Numbered from the stretch's first letter, positions 44,675-54,740 are shown. The stretch: DNA of 64,000 bases from Peribacillus glennii (GCF_003429105.1 NZ_QVTD01000003.1:620001-684000); one strand, 5' to 3'. Notes: generated by a model not told the origin, from the letters alone. Numbers and translations are program-made.

Positions 44675-45380
44675 ATCCATAAAGGATGCAGCTATGCCTC
44701 TGACTTCTCCCCGACCTTGCACGCCAAAAAACTGGTTTGCTATTTGTGGTCACATATTCCTCACCTCCCGCAAAATTACCTCCATCTTACCCCAGACCAA
44801 TACACTTCTTAAATATTTCTGCGCCCAGAGAAAAAGTCTTCCTCGCGAGGCAGTCCATAATGAATTGGCTGATATCTGGGCGCTTATCTGGACTACATAA
44901 ATCCTCTTAAAATTATATGTGGCTGTGAAAATCTCCATTGGAAATCTTTTTTATAAATCCATTAAAGGCACTGAGCAGGAAAAGAAGCGTTCCTTTGTTC
45001 GTAAGTCTATCTTCCTATGTCCTTTAGTTCGATTATGCATTTATTAGCAAATCTTGTAAATGTACTTTTATCAAACAACTAGTCTTGACACAAAAAATAC
45101 AAATATTGTATATCAAGAATTGTTTTTGGCGTCTTGATGAGATTTTGCTATATTTGTTTGCGTTAACCGTATAACATAAATTTACAGATATATCATAAAC
45201 TTAGCTGAAACCAACGCTGTCAAACCAGCAACACTCCCTGATTGGAGTTACCCCCCTTAAATTGAGCAATCTCGTAAGCCGGATATTTCTTGATTACAGG
45301 AATTCTGTTTTCCCTATGAGAGACTTGTTGTTATGAAAAACTATAATGTTCTGGTATTAAGAATGAAGGAATAATATGGT
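44675..45380. other. Gene-poor region
   Basis: On the minus strand CGGGAGGTGAGG (near 44770-44760) is a strong ribosome site, but the GTG-led frame behind it (to 44547) has no plausible protein character. Farther right, nothing beyond AT-rich DNA was recognised. Confidence 0.4.
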
Positions 45381-45385
45381 CCTTG

Positions 45386-45413
45386 TTGAATAGCTCGTGT
45401 ATTCGTTTATATT
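45386..45413 (+). promoter_or_regulatory. Candidate promoter of a mini transcription unit
   Basis: TTGAAT and TATATT are 16 bases apart, followed by a ribosome site, a 12-codon ORF and a terminator. Confidence 0.45.
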
Positions 45414-45433
45414 TTTATTAGAGAGGAAAGTTT

Positions 45434-45472
45434 ATGGCTAATAATGAGGCAATGCGTATATATCATCTATAA
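45434..45472 (+). CDS. Possible 12-residue peptide
   Basis: ATG-led frame MANNEAMRIYHL with AGAGGAAAG upstream and a GATAGC-5-GCTATC hairpin plus TCTTTTGTTTT immediately downstream (45493-45520). It is either a tiny peptide or leader, or the spoiled start of a larger gene. Confidence 0.35.
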   Translation: MANNEAMRIYHL

Positions 45473-45492
45473 TTGAGGGTTAAAAAACAAGG

Positions 45493-45520
45493 GATAGCTT
45501 GGTGCTATCTCTTTTGTTTT
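45493..45520 (+). terminator. Terminator of the mini unit
   Basis: GATAGC / GCTATC stem, five-base loop, then TCTTTTGTTTT on the plus strand. Confidence 0.65.
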
Positions 45521-45808
45521 CGACCAAGCAGGATTCTAACGAAAATGATTACAGAGGGGCATGAAGAGCCCCGAAAACACTGTCTAAGCTTTACCCTGGT
45601 TTTTCCCAATGGTTTCTTCATTGCTGTCCACGATTTCCGCGTCTTGTTAAGTTTAAAAATTTGAGATTAAATCTAAGGCGCATACAAACAAAACAAGGCT
45701 TCAGTCAAATGGTCTGAATTTGCAGTTGCTTTTTCAGCATATTACCGGTTCACATCATCCGATCCTTCTTCGTAATCGCTTGTCTATTCTTAAAATTCAT
45801 GCGTTCGG

Positions 45809-46195
45809 TCACGCAAATCGTCCAACTTGTTCAAGCATTCGCACTAACAAGGAAACCTCTCCCCTCCCATCGCCGCATTGTCTGATGGAATCCACCATGC
45901 GTTCTAACGCCTCAATTGATTCAAGTATTAAATCCACGAGAGCATCGGTCACCGGCAATTTCCTTTTCCTCATTAAGTCGAGGACATCTTCCATACAATG
46001 AGCCAGATCAGCAATCCTTATAAAACCCATTGTGTCAGCTATCCCTTTGAACCTATGAACGGACTGAAAAATCTGCCCTACTATTTCTATATCCTCTCTT
46101 TGCACTTCCAATTTTAGCAGATGATCGTTTAGAGCTTGCAAATACACCAAACTTTCTTCTATAAAAAGCTCTTCATATTGAATATTTATTGCCAT
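45809..46195 (-). CDS. Orphan Hpt protein equivalent to the P1 domain of CheA
   Basis: A 128-residue protein aligning with only the first phosphotransfer domain of CheA. FQSVHRFKGIADTMGF holds the phosphorylatable His; MEDVLDLMRKRKLPVTDALV and LERMVDSIRQCGDG follow in CheA order. It stops where CheA would enter the linker to P2. No kinase or CheW-like domain remains. It may be a truncated cheA or a free-standing Hpt. It lies downstream of a chemoreceptor but is separated from it by a terminator. Confidence 0.8.
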   Translation of the reverse strand: MAINIQYEELFIEESLVYLQALNDHLLKLEVQREDIEIVGQIFQSVHRFKGIADTMGFIRIADLAHCMEDVLDLMRKRKLPVTDALVDLILESIEALERMVDSIRQCGDGRGEVSLLVRMLEQVGRFA

Positions 46196-46372
46196 TTATC
46201 CTTTGTCGCCTCCTTATGGATTTTTGAATTTAACAATGCATGTAGACACCTTTCAGGCCCTTTAAAAAAGCAGCTTTTTTGTCCAATAAGCTTTAATGCC
46301 TGGATTTTTTTTGCACGATACAATTAAATTAACGATCACTGCTCTTTCACAGTTACCGTGTGAAAAGTAATT

Positions 46373-46412
46373 TGAAAAAGCACCGTTATTAGTACTATGC
46401 TAACGGTGCTTT
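46373..46412 (-). terminator. Terminator of the chemoreceptor gene
   Basis: AAAGCACCGTTA / TAACGGTGCTTT, a 12-bp perfect stem with a T-rich tail, 25 bases after the stop codon. Confidence 0.85.
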
Positions 46413-46436
46413 CCGATGCACTCAATTTTTATAATT

Positions 46437-48422
46437 TTATGAGATTTTAAATTTCCCAATAGTATGTTGTAACTCATCAGCCATATTGGTAAGTGCATTC
46501 GCGGATGCTGATATCTCTTCCATAGAAGCTAATTGTTCTTCAGTAGCAGCCGCAACATTTTGGGTTCCTGCAGCCGCTTCTTCTGCTATTTTAGAAATGA
46601 TCACAGCGGATTCGACAACTTGTCCGGTGCTGAATGATATTTTATCTACCGATGACGAGATATCAGAGATTTCGGCAACGACTTCATTAATGGCAGATTT
46701 GATCTGGCCGAACGTCTCCCCGGCCGTATTCACTACTCCGATTCCCTGCATTACTTCATTAGAAGCCTGATTCATTGAAACGACAGTTTTGTTGGTTTCA
46801 TCCTGGATAGCTGCAATCAGATTTGAAATTTGCTGAGCCGAATTTGATGATTGTTCCGCCAATTTTCTAACTTCATCCGCTACAACGGCAAATCCGCGTC
46901 CGTATTCTCCCGCCCGTGCAGCTTCAATGGCAGCATTTAACGCAAGAAGGTTAGTCTGCGACGATATATCTGTAATAACGTCAATGATTTTATTAATTTC
47001 ATTTGAACGAGAACCCAGGGATTCAATGGATAGCGAAAGATTTCCAAAAGTTTTTTTGATCGTGTTCATTTGTTCCATGGCCAGCTGAATACTTTTCTCT
47101 CCTTCTATCGCCTGTTCGGATGTATGAACGGAAGATTTGGACGCACTTTGCGCATTGTGTGCTATACGCTGCACTTCAGAAGTTAACTCCTCCATCTTGA
47201 CTGCACTATCTTCAACGCTTCCCAGCTGTTTTTCAGAGCCTGACGCAACTTCTTGAATGGTATGAGCAATTTGCTCTGTTGCTCTGCTCGTTTCTTCAGC
47301 ATTAGCTGTAAGTTCTTCTGCTGAGGCTGCAACTTGATCCGTGTTAAGTCCTATTTGTTTGACTAATGCACGGAGATTTTTGGTCATATCGTTAAAGCTG
47401 TCCCCTAGCTGTCCTAATTCATCACCCGACTTGAGTTCGATTTCTTCCGTCAGATCACCATCACTTATTTTTCCTGACGCAGCAACCAAAGTTTGTAATG
47501 GTCTTGTAATCGAGGAAACGATTATATATATGATCCCCAATCCGATAATCAATGAAATGGCCAAAACAAGTATGGTCTTATTAAAGATAGGCTGTGCCTC
47601 TTTATCGACCTCATCATAGAAGAGTGTTCCTGCAACTTTCCATCCTGTTCGTTCATTTGTAACAAAAAACATATGTTTAAGTACCCCATCAAGCGGATAA
47701 GCAAAATCTCCATTTTGGGATTTGAAAATCGGGTCTATAGATCCGCCTGGCAATTCTTCCGTAGGTTTCGTTGTGGGATGTACAACTACTTTCCTGTCCT
47801 TATCTAAAATAAAAGCATAACCTTCTTTTCCCACTTTAACTTGATTGGTGAAAGCTTCGACTGTTTTTAACTTGATTTCAGCTCCTATTACCCCGGAACC
47901 ATCCTTTAATGCCTTAGAAACCGATACGACAAAATCTCCGGTCGTTTTTGAAACGTAGGGAGTTGATACAATTACTTCACCTTGTTGCTTCATCGCCTCT
48001 TGATACCATGGCCTTTGACGGGCGTCATAACCTTCTGGCATCTTCTTTGCCGGAGCATTGATAAATCTCCCGTCTTTTCCGCCGACAAACATGGTTGAGA
48101 TCTCCTGGTGGGTAGACACGAATGGGATCATTGTATGTAATTGGGCCTTAGAATTCGCACCCTTATAGTCATCAGAATGTATGGTTTCAGAAAGGAAATC
48201 TATGGATTTTATTTCAGGTTCTATAAACCGGTCGAGATTTGAATTCAATAGTTTCGTTGTCTCAGCTGCGGACATGGTAATTTGTTCTTGTACTTTTTCT
48301 TTCGCTGTTTTAAAAGAAATCCACCCTATGGTAAGGCAAGGAATCAATAACATGATAAGAAATGAAATGAATAATTTCGTCTTTATTGTCAAACCAAAAA
48401 AATTCTGTTTCGAGCGTCGCAT
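46437..48422 (-). CDS. Methyl-accepting chemotaxis protein with dCache sensor
   Basis: A 661-residue receptor. First membrane helix about 17-38; extracellular double-Cache domain about 40-275 with the ligand-pocket motif [10 protein letters not shown]; second membrane helix about 283-303; HAMP domain; long coiled coil. The signalling tip is [21 protein letters not shown] followed by [18 protein letters not shown]. Like B. subtilis McpB/TlpA it probably senses amino acids or small acids. The next gene downstream is an orphan CheA-P1-like protein. Confidence 0.93.
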   Translation of the reverse strand: MRRSKQNFFGLTIKTKLFISFLIMLLIPCLTIGWISFKTAKEKVQEQITMSAAETTKLLNSNLDRFIEPEIKSIDFLSETIHSDDYKGANSKAQLHTMIPFVSTHQEISTMFVGGKDGRFINAPAKKMPEGYDARQRPWYQEAMKQQGEVIVSTPYVSKTTGDFVVSVSKALKDGSGVIGAEIKLKTVEAFTNQVKVGKEGYAFILDKDRKVVVHPTTKPTEELPGGSIDPIFKSQNGDFAYPLDGVLKHMFFVTNERTGWKVAGTLFYDEVDKEAQPIFNKTILVLAISLIIGLGIIYIIVSSITRPLQTLVAASGKISDGDLTEEIELKSGDELGQLGDSFNDMTKNLRALVKQIGLNTDQVAASAEELTANAEETSRATEQIAHTIQEVASGSEKQLGSVEDSAVKMEELTSEVQRIAHNAQSASKSSVHTSEQAIEGEKSIQLAMEQMNTIKKTFGNLSLSIESLGSRSNEINKIIDVITDISSQTNLLALNAAIEAARAGEYGRGFAVVADEVRKLAEQSSNSAQQISNLIAAIQDETNKTVVSMNQASNEVMQGIGVVNTAGETFGQIKSAINEVVAEISDISSSVDKISFSTGQVVESAVIISKIAEEAAAGTQNVAAATEEQLASMEEISASANALTNMADELQHTIGKFKIS

Positions 48423-48782
48423 GTAATTACCCCTTTATATGTCTATTATTCCATTACTTCCATCCCAATTCGAAGCTATTACTTTTTACCCATTTTGTCA
48501 AAATCGGTTCAGACAAAAATCTGTCACATTCGACACCTTTTTCCATCCTTTCAAACAGCATAATATTCATTTAAGACAAAAAAAGACAATTTCAGGAAAA
48601 TAAAAAAATTTCCCCAGACTCTCCCTCTGTAAATATGCTGCGTCGGCCTCAGAAAAAGAAGCAATAGCTTGTAACCGGATGACATACGACATCAACAGTC
48701 ACCTGTCACCCCTCCAGTTTCTGTCTGTGGTCCCTGCTCTACGCGGCATCAGCAATCTTTAGGTATATCATCTCTTTGGCCA
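48423..48782. other. Intergenic region, nothing recognised
   Basis: Holds the chemoreceptor promoter on the minus strand. No clear sigma-D box, riboswitch or gene was identified. Confidence 0.45.
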
Positions 48783-48811
48783 AAAATAAAAACATCCAAT
48801 ACAATTGGATG
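48783..48811 (-). terminator. Terminator of sqhC
   Basis: CATCCAAT / ATTGGATG stem followed by TTTTTATTTTT on the minus strand, about 35 bases after the sqhC stop. Confidence 0.85.
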
Positions 48812-48844
48812 CCGTTTCAATGAGTCCTTAGCCGGTCTTTTTAT

Positions 48845-50749
48845 CTATTGTTTTTCAGTTAAAAACTTCTTTCTATAGTGACTCAACGCAAGTATCGGCC
48901 AAATGTACCGATAGCTATGATAATGGATATAGAAAGCCCCTCCCATCCCTTGTCCTTTGGGATATTGTTCCGTCCAATCCTGTCTGTTTCCATTTTCAAT
49001 TAAATATTTGATCCCAGCCTGAATCTCTGGGGTTGGTGTGTCTGAAGCAGCAATCAAGGCATCTATTGCCCATGCAGTATCGGTTAATGTGCTTTCACCT
49101 AAAGGAACATATTTTTTTTCAGTATCGCTATGACAAGATTCTCCCCAGCCACCGTCCTCATTTTGAATAAGCCTTAACCAGGCTGCCGCATTTTGTATTA
49201 CAGCAGATTCCGGCCGCTTCCCGCTCGCAATCAACCCTGTGACTGCCGCCCAAGTTCCGTATATATAACAAATCCCCCAGCGGCCGTACCATGAGCCATC
49301 CCTTTCCTGATGGCTACTCAGCCAGTTTCTCCCTCTTTTTAGGGAAGGATGATTCTTATTTAAGTTGGTATGGTTTCCTAAGAATTCAAGGGTCCTTCCC
49401 GTTAAATCTGCTGAGGAAGGGTCAAGCAAGGTGAATTCAGCCCCCTGCACCGGCACTAAGTTTAATAGTTTTTTATCAACATTTCTCTCAAACGCCGGCC
49501 ACCCGCCATCTTTATTTTGCATGGAGAAGACCCAGTTGATTCCCCTTCCCCATGCCCCAGAGTATTCCGGCAACCTGCCCGCCATATGACGAATGGAACG
49601 CAGGCTTGCGGTAGTATCATCAACATCGGGATTGAACGAGTTAATGTTTGAAAAACCCCATCCGCCGGGCAATGTATCAGGATTATGGACCACCCAGTCC
49701 CCATACTTGGAATGCTGCCTTGAAAGTAAGTATTGGTTTGCCTTTTGAATGGATTCAGCAGATTTAGGAACACCCGCTTCCTGTAATGCATAACTGATTA
49801 AAGAAGTATTCCACACGTCCGCAGTCGTATATTGCATGTGGACATGACCGTCAATTTCACAGGCCATTGATTTTAGCCCTTGCACCGCTTTCTTAATGGT
49901 TGAATGGTGTTTAGGGTACCCGAGTGATAACAGTGCAAATATCATGAGGAAAGTGGAACTGAAATAGCTATAAAAAGTCCCATCCGGTTCAATTCGGCCC
50001 AGCATATACTGTTTTGCCTTGTCAAAAGCCGCGGTCCTTAAATGTTCAGAAAAACCAGTAAGCGATTTCATACCTTCCTTAAGGACAGTAATCAGATTCC
50101 TCCATTCATTAACATCATCCGAACGAAAAAAAGGTTCATCTTCATTATTTTGTAAACGGTTCACATATAAATCTGATAAGTCTGGACTATGGTCTGTTTT
50201 TAACTGGAACTTTTTGTTTCCCACAATCAGAATCGGTGTCAGGTTTGCTCTGGCATAAACGGAAAAATCGTAGAAATTGACAGGGAGAGGGATGGGTGAA
50301 AGGAATATTTCGATCGGGACGGGAAAGATCGCGGGCCAGGGGGATTGGCCCGTTAAAGAGAGCAGAACCTTCGTAAACATTCCTGCCTTTTCTATTCCCC
50401 CCTCCCGCAAAATAAATTGTCTGGCAGCCCTCATCCTCGGATCTTTTTTATTGATATAACCGGAATATAGAAGTCCATAATAAGCTTCAAGGGTAGCCGG
50501 CATATTTCCTGATCCTTCGTCATGATATAACTTCCAGGCTCCATTGCTTTCCTGTTTGCTTAAAATCCTTTTAACCAGTGCTTGTATCAACTTATCATCA
50601 TGTATCTCCAATGAACGTAATAATATGATCATATAAGAATCTGTTGAAATTCCCGTTTCAAAGGCATAGTCCCAAGAACCATCGTGGGACTGGTCATTTA
50701 TTAATTTAGCAATGAGTCGGTTCATTTCTGAAATAACAGCTCGCTTCAT
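48845..50749 (-). CDS. sqhC: Squalene-hopene / tetraprenyl-beta-curcumene cyclase
   Basis: A 634-residue terpene cyclase. The acid motif DxDD is present as NPDVDDTTASL near residue 375. Repeated QW-type segments (QNKDGGWPAF, QERDGSWYGRWG, QNEDGGWGES) stabilise the alpha-barrels. Sequence order and length match B. subtilis SqhC, which makes sporulenes, spore lipids protecting against oxidative stress. AGAGGG precedes the ATG. Divergent from the DUF2515 gene. Confidence 0.93.
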   Translation of the reverse strand: MKRAVISEMNRLIAKLINDQSHDGSWDYAFETGISTDSYMIILLRSLEIHDDKLIQALVKRILSKQESNGAWKLYHDEGSGNMPATLEAYYGLLYSGYINKKDPRMRAARQFILREGGIEKAGMFTKVLLSLTGQSPWPAIFPVPIEIFLSPIPLPVNFYDFSVYARANLTPILIVGNKKFQLKTDHSPDLSDLYVNRLQNNEDEPFFRSDDVNEWRNLITVLKEGMKSLTGFSEHLRTAAFDKAKQYMLGRIEPDGTFYSYFSSTFLMIFALLSLGYPKHHSTIKKAVQGLKSMACEIDGHVHMQYTTADVWNTSLISYALQEAGVPKSAESIQKANQYLLSRQHSKYGDWVVHNPDTLPGGWGFSNINSFNPDVDDTTASLRSIRHMAGRLPEYSGAWGRGINWVFSMQNKDGGWPAFERNVDKKLLNLVPVQGAEFTLLDPSSADLTGRTLEFLGNHTNLNKNHPSLKRGRNWLSSHQERDGSWYGRWGICYIYGTWAAVTGLIASGKRPESAVIQNAAAWLRLIQNEDGGWGESCHSDTEKKYVPLGESTLTDTAWAIDALIAASDTPTPEIQAGIKYLIENGNRQDWTEQYPKGQGMGGAFYIHYHSYRYIWPILALSHYRKKFLTEKQ

Positions 50750-50946
50750 TTGGAATCAACCCTCTCATGTGAAAAATGATTTTCTTGGCAGAACACAGAC
50801 TAATCCTTAGCAACTGTGCCCCGCATCCACTGGGCCTAACTTCCCCTCTGCCTTGGCCTGTACAGGGCTCGCCAATAGGCGAGTTTTCTTTACCTATTTC
50901 TATTCAATCATACAAATGTACATTCCTGGAGAGGAGTGACCCCATC

Positions 50947-52116
50947 ATGTTTAATAAAAAGAAAAAACAAACAACAAACACTCCAGCATCTCAAGCTTTA
51001 TGTAACATCCATCAGGAATTAAAAAAGAAATCCGGAACACAAAGTCCGATATCAGCAGCAAATTCACCTTTAATGCCGGAAGAAATGGAACTCGTCCACA
51101 AAATCGAAGCATGTGCAAGATACCTGAATGCCAATAATGTAACACGTACACGGGCCTATCTTGAATTCTATCGCAAACACCCTGAAATCGAGTGGGCGTT
51201 TCTTGGGCACATGGTATCCAGAAATGCCGGTTGGAATATGACCGACCTTAAAGGGGAGCTGCTTTCAAAGCTTCTTTCAGAGAAGGAGCAGCATCAGTTC
51301 TTTCGATTTTTGGAAAGGGGGAATTGGTTAATTTTCCAGGATATATATCCTCAGTTTTTATTATATGAGGAGGGATTAAAAAGAAATAAACCATTATTTC
51401 ATCTATTGTCTGCCTTTGGGGTGTCAACTTTTATGGAGACGATATGGAACTCTTTTTGGATGAATGAAAATCGCTGTACCCTGGCCATTGCATTGATCAT
51501 AAATGAGCAATATTACTTAGAACAAAGAGTCATTCAAAATAAAGGCTATCAACAGTCTGTTCTTGAGACGATCGAATTCAAGCTGCAAGACGTTTTAAGC
51601 TTAAACCATATTCTCTTTCCATATGAATCCGGAAAATCTGAAAAAACGAAGCTTCTCGGGCAAACACTTCACCAGTTTGCCTCTCTCCATGAACGAATAA
51701 GCCTCGGAAAACGGTTGTACTCGCTGCTTTTTTCCAGCCAAAACATTTTGAATCAAATTGTGGACTGGGCAATCTCTAATCCTCATACCGGATCCAGAAA
51801 AGATTTCTGGCCGCACCTATTTAATGATGTGAAAGTATCTGTGCCGGGGAGCCTGTATATCCCGCAAATAAAAAATTGTACCTTAAAGAAAAATGCACCT
51901 CGATTATATAGTCCAAAATTACAGCATGTCTGGAAAGATATGAAACATGAACCGGCCGAACAAATGGATTGGTTTCAGGATTGGAGTATCATTGATTACT
52001 TTGAAAATCCATATAAACATGTAGACGGGGAGATTAAACATGAATATTGCAAGACAATCGAAAAGCTCGAGCTCGCCATCTTCACAAAAAAGGCCCTTTT
52101 TCTCCGGAAGGAATAA
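50947..52116 (+). CDS. DUF2515 (YppC-like) protein
   Basis: A 389-residue soluble protein of the DUF2515 family. NNVTRTRAYLEFYRKHPEIE and HMVSRNAGWNMTDLKGEL are the family hallmarks seen in B. subtilis YppC. ATG 50947 follows GGAGAGGAG; the frame is open upstream to 50776 without a ribosome site. The next gene begins 77 bases before its end. Function unknown. Confidence 0.85.
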   Translation: MFNKKKKQTTNTPASQALCNIHQELKKKSGTQSPISAANSPLMPEEMELVHKIEACARYLNANNVTRTRAYLEFYRKHPEIEWAFLGHMVSRNAGWNMTDLKGELLSKLLSEKEQHQFFRFLERGNWLIFQDIYPQFLLYEEGLKRNKPLFHLLSAFGVSTFMETIWNSFWMNENRCTLAIALIINEQYYLEQRVIQNKGYQQSVLETIEFKLQDVLSLNHILFPYESGKSEKTKLLGQTLHQFASLHERISLGKRLYSLLFSSQNILNQIVDWAISNPHTGSRKDFWPHLFNDVKVSVPGSLYIPQIKNCTLKKNAPRLYSPKLQHVWKDMKHEPAEQMDWFQDWSIIDYFENPYKHVDGEIKHEYCKTIEKLELAIFTKKALFLRKE

Positions 52117-52513
52117 GGCCTCTCTTCATTCGTATTGGATGTCCATGCTGTTTGCCTCCTGGTTGGCAACCTACCTCGAATTAATCTTGACAGGAACACA
52201 ATTATATACGTTTCAGGCCAGGCCCCTTACCAATATCTTTTCCATTGATATTCGATTCACCCTGATAGGAATCCCGGTAATGACACTATTTTGTGTAACG
52301 GCTTTGTCCTGGATGAATTTGCTACAAAGGACTCTTTTTCTAATCCTTATCGGTTTGGCCATGATGCTCTTCGAAAAGATTTCAGGAAGGCTGGGATGGA
52401 TCGGTTACAGTGATCAATGGCAGCATATGTATTCATTCTTAGGATACCCTGCATTTATTCTGGTTGTCTTTTTCTTTTTTACCTGGTGTGAATCAGCCAG
52501 GGGCAACATTTGA
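52040..52513 (+). CDS. Membrane protein overlapping the DUF2515 gene
   Basis: A 157-residue protein with four or five hydrophobic segments after a basic Ser-rich start. It begins 77 bases inside the preceding gene in another frame, with its own GGGGAG ribosome site seven bases before ATG. A conserved-looking YSDQWQHMYSFLGYPAFILV lies near the end, as in CBO0543-type membrane proteins. The long overlap makes a later start possible (an ATG follows at about 52139). Confidence 0.68.
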   Translation: MNIARQSKSSSSPSSQKRPFFSGRNKASLHSYWMSMLFASWLATYLELILTGTQLYTFQARPLTNIFSIDIRFTLIGIPVMTLFCVTALSWMNLLQRTLFLILIGLAMMLFEKISGRLGWIGYSDQWQHMYSFLGYPAFILVVFFFFTWCESARGNI

Positions 52514-52635
52514 CCTGGTACTACAATCGGAATCTTGAAATCTCTCAATTTACACGTTTACAAGGTTCATGATAGTTAAAATGGGGTAAAAAGGATGTTT
52601 ATTAATGATACTTAGGATTTAGGACAAATACATAA

Positions 52636-52721
52636 TAAGTATTCTTATTGTTGATGGTAATGAAGCCAATATATTTGTTATTGAGAAATTATTGAATCGG
52701 GCCGCCAAGCGGTGTCCTTAA
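52636..52721 (+). pseudogene. Fragment of a response-regulator receiver domain
   Basis: The plus strand reads ILIVDGNEANIFVIEKLLNR, the beginning of a CheY-like receiver (normally ILIVDDNE), and then stops. It overlaps a histidine-kinase fragment on the opposite strand. Confidence 0.7.
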
Positions 52722-52832
52722 TTCATGGCTGACCGTGCTGACGAATTTCGATTTTATTTGATCGACTTTGTATTCCTTCATTAGGTTCAATTGCTTCACG
52801 ATTAACAAAATAACATTCTTCCTGTGTTTCAT
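52689..52832 (-). pseudogene. Fragment of a histidine kinase (HisKA)
   Basis: The minus strand reads LMKEYKVDQIKSKFVSTVSH followed by ELRTPLGG, the phospho-acceptor H-box of sensor kinases, then stops within a few codons. No ATPase domain is nearby. With the receiver fragment this is the scar of a hybrid two-component gene. Confidence 0.75.
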
Positions 52833-52912
52833 AGAATAGGTACCTGCACCAGTTTTTAACGGCTGCATAGATTAGTATGTGAACAAAATCATAAATAAGC
52901 GCAGGAATATAA

Positions 52913-53564
52913 ATGGTTTCGGATATGGATTACACCTCCCCCGATGCTACATTCGCTTTCGATGTAAACAAAAGTACCTTATTCAGAAAGGATAGCCGGA
53001 ATTATATTAATATCTTAGGCATTAACCAATTAATACATTGGAAAATATATCATTACTGGATATTTTTTTAAGTGCTAATAATGTTATAGAGCCTCACTAT
53101 CACCAAAATGCAGCAGAGCTCGTTTATTGCATTTCAGGCTCTTCTTTAGATTCTTTATTTAACCCATTTACAAAACGAATCCAAAACTATCCGATTAAAC
53201 CGGGCCAGGTTGCCAATATTCCTCAAGGATAGCGGCATTACGAAGTGGCAGCTGAAGATGACACACACCTCGTGGACATATTTAACGCACCAGAACCTCG
53301 GTTATTTTAGGTTCTGAACTTTTAAAGTTCACTCCGGCAAACGTCATGTCACATACTTATTTTCCAGATGAAAATCAATGGAAAAACTCCATTGCTCCTG
53401 TACAACCTGGTACATTTATAGGTCCTCCTGAAAATTGCAAGCCTCGGCAGAAACATGATGAAGAAGCCAGGTTGACTGATCAAAGAAACGATGGTCAACA
53501 TTATGTTGCGAGAAACTATTCTTTTCAACAATATCAACCACCTCGGTACTGGGATCGGCCTTAA
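52913..53564 (+). pseudogene. Cupin-domain protein gene with several lesions
   Basis: Starts MVSDMDYTSPDATFAFDVNK. A one-base loss near 53038 shifts to NISLLDIFLSANNVIEPHYH, with the cupin His motif and Glu. A TAG at about 53231 replaces the Trp expected after IPQG. A further shift near 53300 leads to ELLKFTPANVMSHTYFPDEN and IAPVQPGTFIGPP. Joined, it is a roughly 215-residue oxalate-decarboxylase-like cupin of the Bacillus type, now non-functional. Confidence 0.75.
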
Positions 53565-53754
53565 TTTTTTAAAAATCGATGGGAAAACCATTTTAAGTGA
53601 TTTTTTGATTGATGTTCCCAGGGACACTACATGATAAAGAACAAGGGCAAACCACTCTGTTACTTAGTGGGTTTCCTTGCTCAGCAAAGTCATAATATAG
53701 ACCGACGTAGAGTCGCAAATGATTATGCAAAAGGGAATACAGGGAGAGGAAAAC

Positions 53755-54678
53755 ATGGCAGTAAAACCACCATTGTTGCAAAGAGGAGACACAATCGGAG
53801 TGGTTACACCCGGCAGCCCTCTTGATGCAAATATCATTAATGCAAGGGCACAAACTTTGAGGGACATGGGGTTTAATGTAGTCTTTGGCAGGCACGTTTA
53901 TTCTTATGAGGGTATTGTTTCTGCATCGGCCGAGGAAAGGGCCGAAGATGTAATGAACATGTTCACTGACAGTAGAATCAAAATGATCCTGCCAACCCGG
54001 GGAGGCACAGGGGTCCAGACCATTCTTCCCCATCTGGATTACGAAGTCATACGAGATAACCCTAAAATAATTTCTGGTTATAGCGACGTAACAATCCTTC
54101 TGAATAATCTGTACCAAACCAGCAATTTAATCACTTTCCACAGTTTATTGCTTATTGATTTTAGACCGGACACACCTTCTTACAATTTTAATCAATTCTT
54201 TCAAACAACGTCTACAACGACTTCCCCTAAAGCTATCCAAAATCCACCGGATATGCCTCTAAGAAGCCTGGTGCCGGGAAATGTAAGAGGACCTATTGTA
54301 GGCGGAAATATGACTTCGTTAGTCAATGCCCTTGGAACACCATATGAAATTGATACACGCGGAAAAATCCTTTTTTTAGAAGAGACCCATTCACCTACTA
54401 ACATGATTTTTAGGTATCTGACCCAATTATCGCTGTCAGGTAAATTCCAGGATTGTCTTGGAATTATTATGGGACAATGTACCAATTGCCCTGTATCTTA
54501 TGGTACAACGTATGATGAATTAATAAATGATTTGTTAGTCCCCCTGGGAAAACCCCTGATGGTCAACCTTGCTACCGGGCACGGTTATTATAAAGCTGCC
54601 ATACCAATTGGTACCAATGTTAATCTCAATACACAAGATAATACATTGACTGTTTTGGAACCTGCGGTTTCTCCTTGA
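53755..54678 (+). CDS. LD-carboxypeptidase (S66 family)
   Basis: A 307-residue serine peptidase of the LdcA/MccF family. RGGTG is the oxyanion-region motif; the nucleophile Ser is in SGYSDVT near 109; Glu in FLEETH and His in GHGYYK complete the triad. The family cleaves the L,D bond of murein tetrapeptides or inactivates microcin-type peptides. ATG 53755 follows AGGAGAGG; the frame is open to 53719 without such a site. No signal peptide, so cytoplasmic. Confidence 0.88.
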   Translation: MAVKPPLLQRGDTIGVVTPGSPLDANIINARAQTLRDMGFNVVFGRHVYSYEGIVSASAEERAEDVMNMFTDSRIKMILPTRGGTGVQTILPHLDYEVIRDNPKIISGYSDVTILLNNLYQTSNLITFHSLLLIDFRPDTPSYNFNQFFQTTSTTTSPKAIQNPPDMPLRSLVPGNVRGPIVGGNMTSLVNALGTPYEIDTRGKILFLEETHSPTNMIFRYLTQLSLSGKFQDCLGIIMGQCTNCPVSYGTTYDELINDLLVPLGKPLMVNLATGHGYYKAAIPIGTNVNLNTQDNTLTVLEPAVSP

Positions 54679-54711
54679 TATAAAATATTTTGTTGTGGGA
54701 ATAACAATAAT

Positions 54712-54740
54712 TTGCAAACTTATTCGATTTCTGTTATATT
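54712..54740 (+). promoter_or_regulatory. Promoter of the cold-shock gene
   Basis: TTGCAA and TATATT with a 17-base spacer. It gives a leader of roughly 115 bases, as usual for csp genes. GTGCG-GTAA-CGCAC (54834-54847) is a small hairpin just before AGGAGG. Confidence 0.65.

Noticed and set aside
44547..44753. GTG-led minus-strand frame after a strong ribosome site, considered as a type I toxin or holin-like peptide
   Set aside because: The frame has no hydrophobic segment, is very basic and Trp-rich, and overlaps the comK regulatory repeats. Only the ribosome site resembles such loci.
44628..44900. Plus-strand 90-codon frame upstream of comK
   Set aside because: It starts inside a terminator, has no ribosome site and no protein-like composition.
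46200..48700. Second c-di-GMP riboswitch or sigma-D promoter before the chemoreceptor
   Set aside because: No GACGCAAAGC-type core and no TAAA-N15-GCCGATAT pattern could be found.
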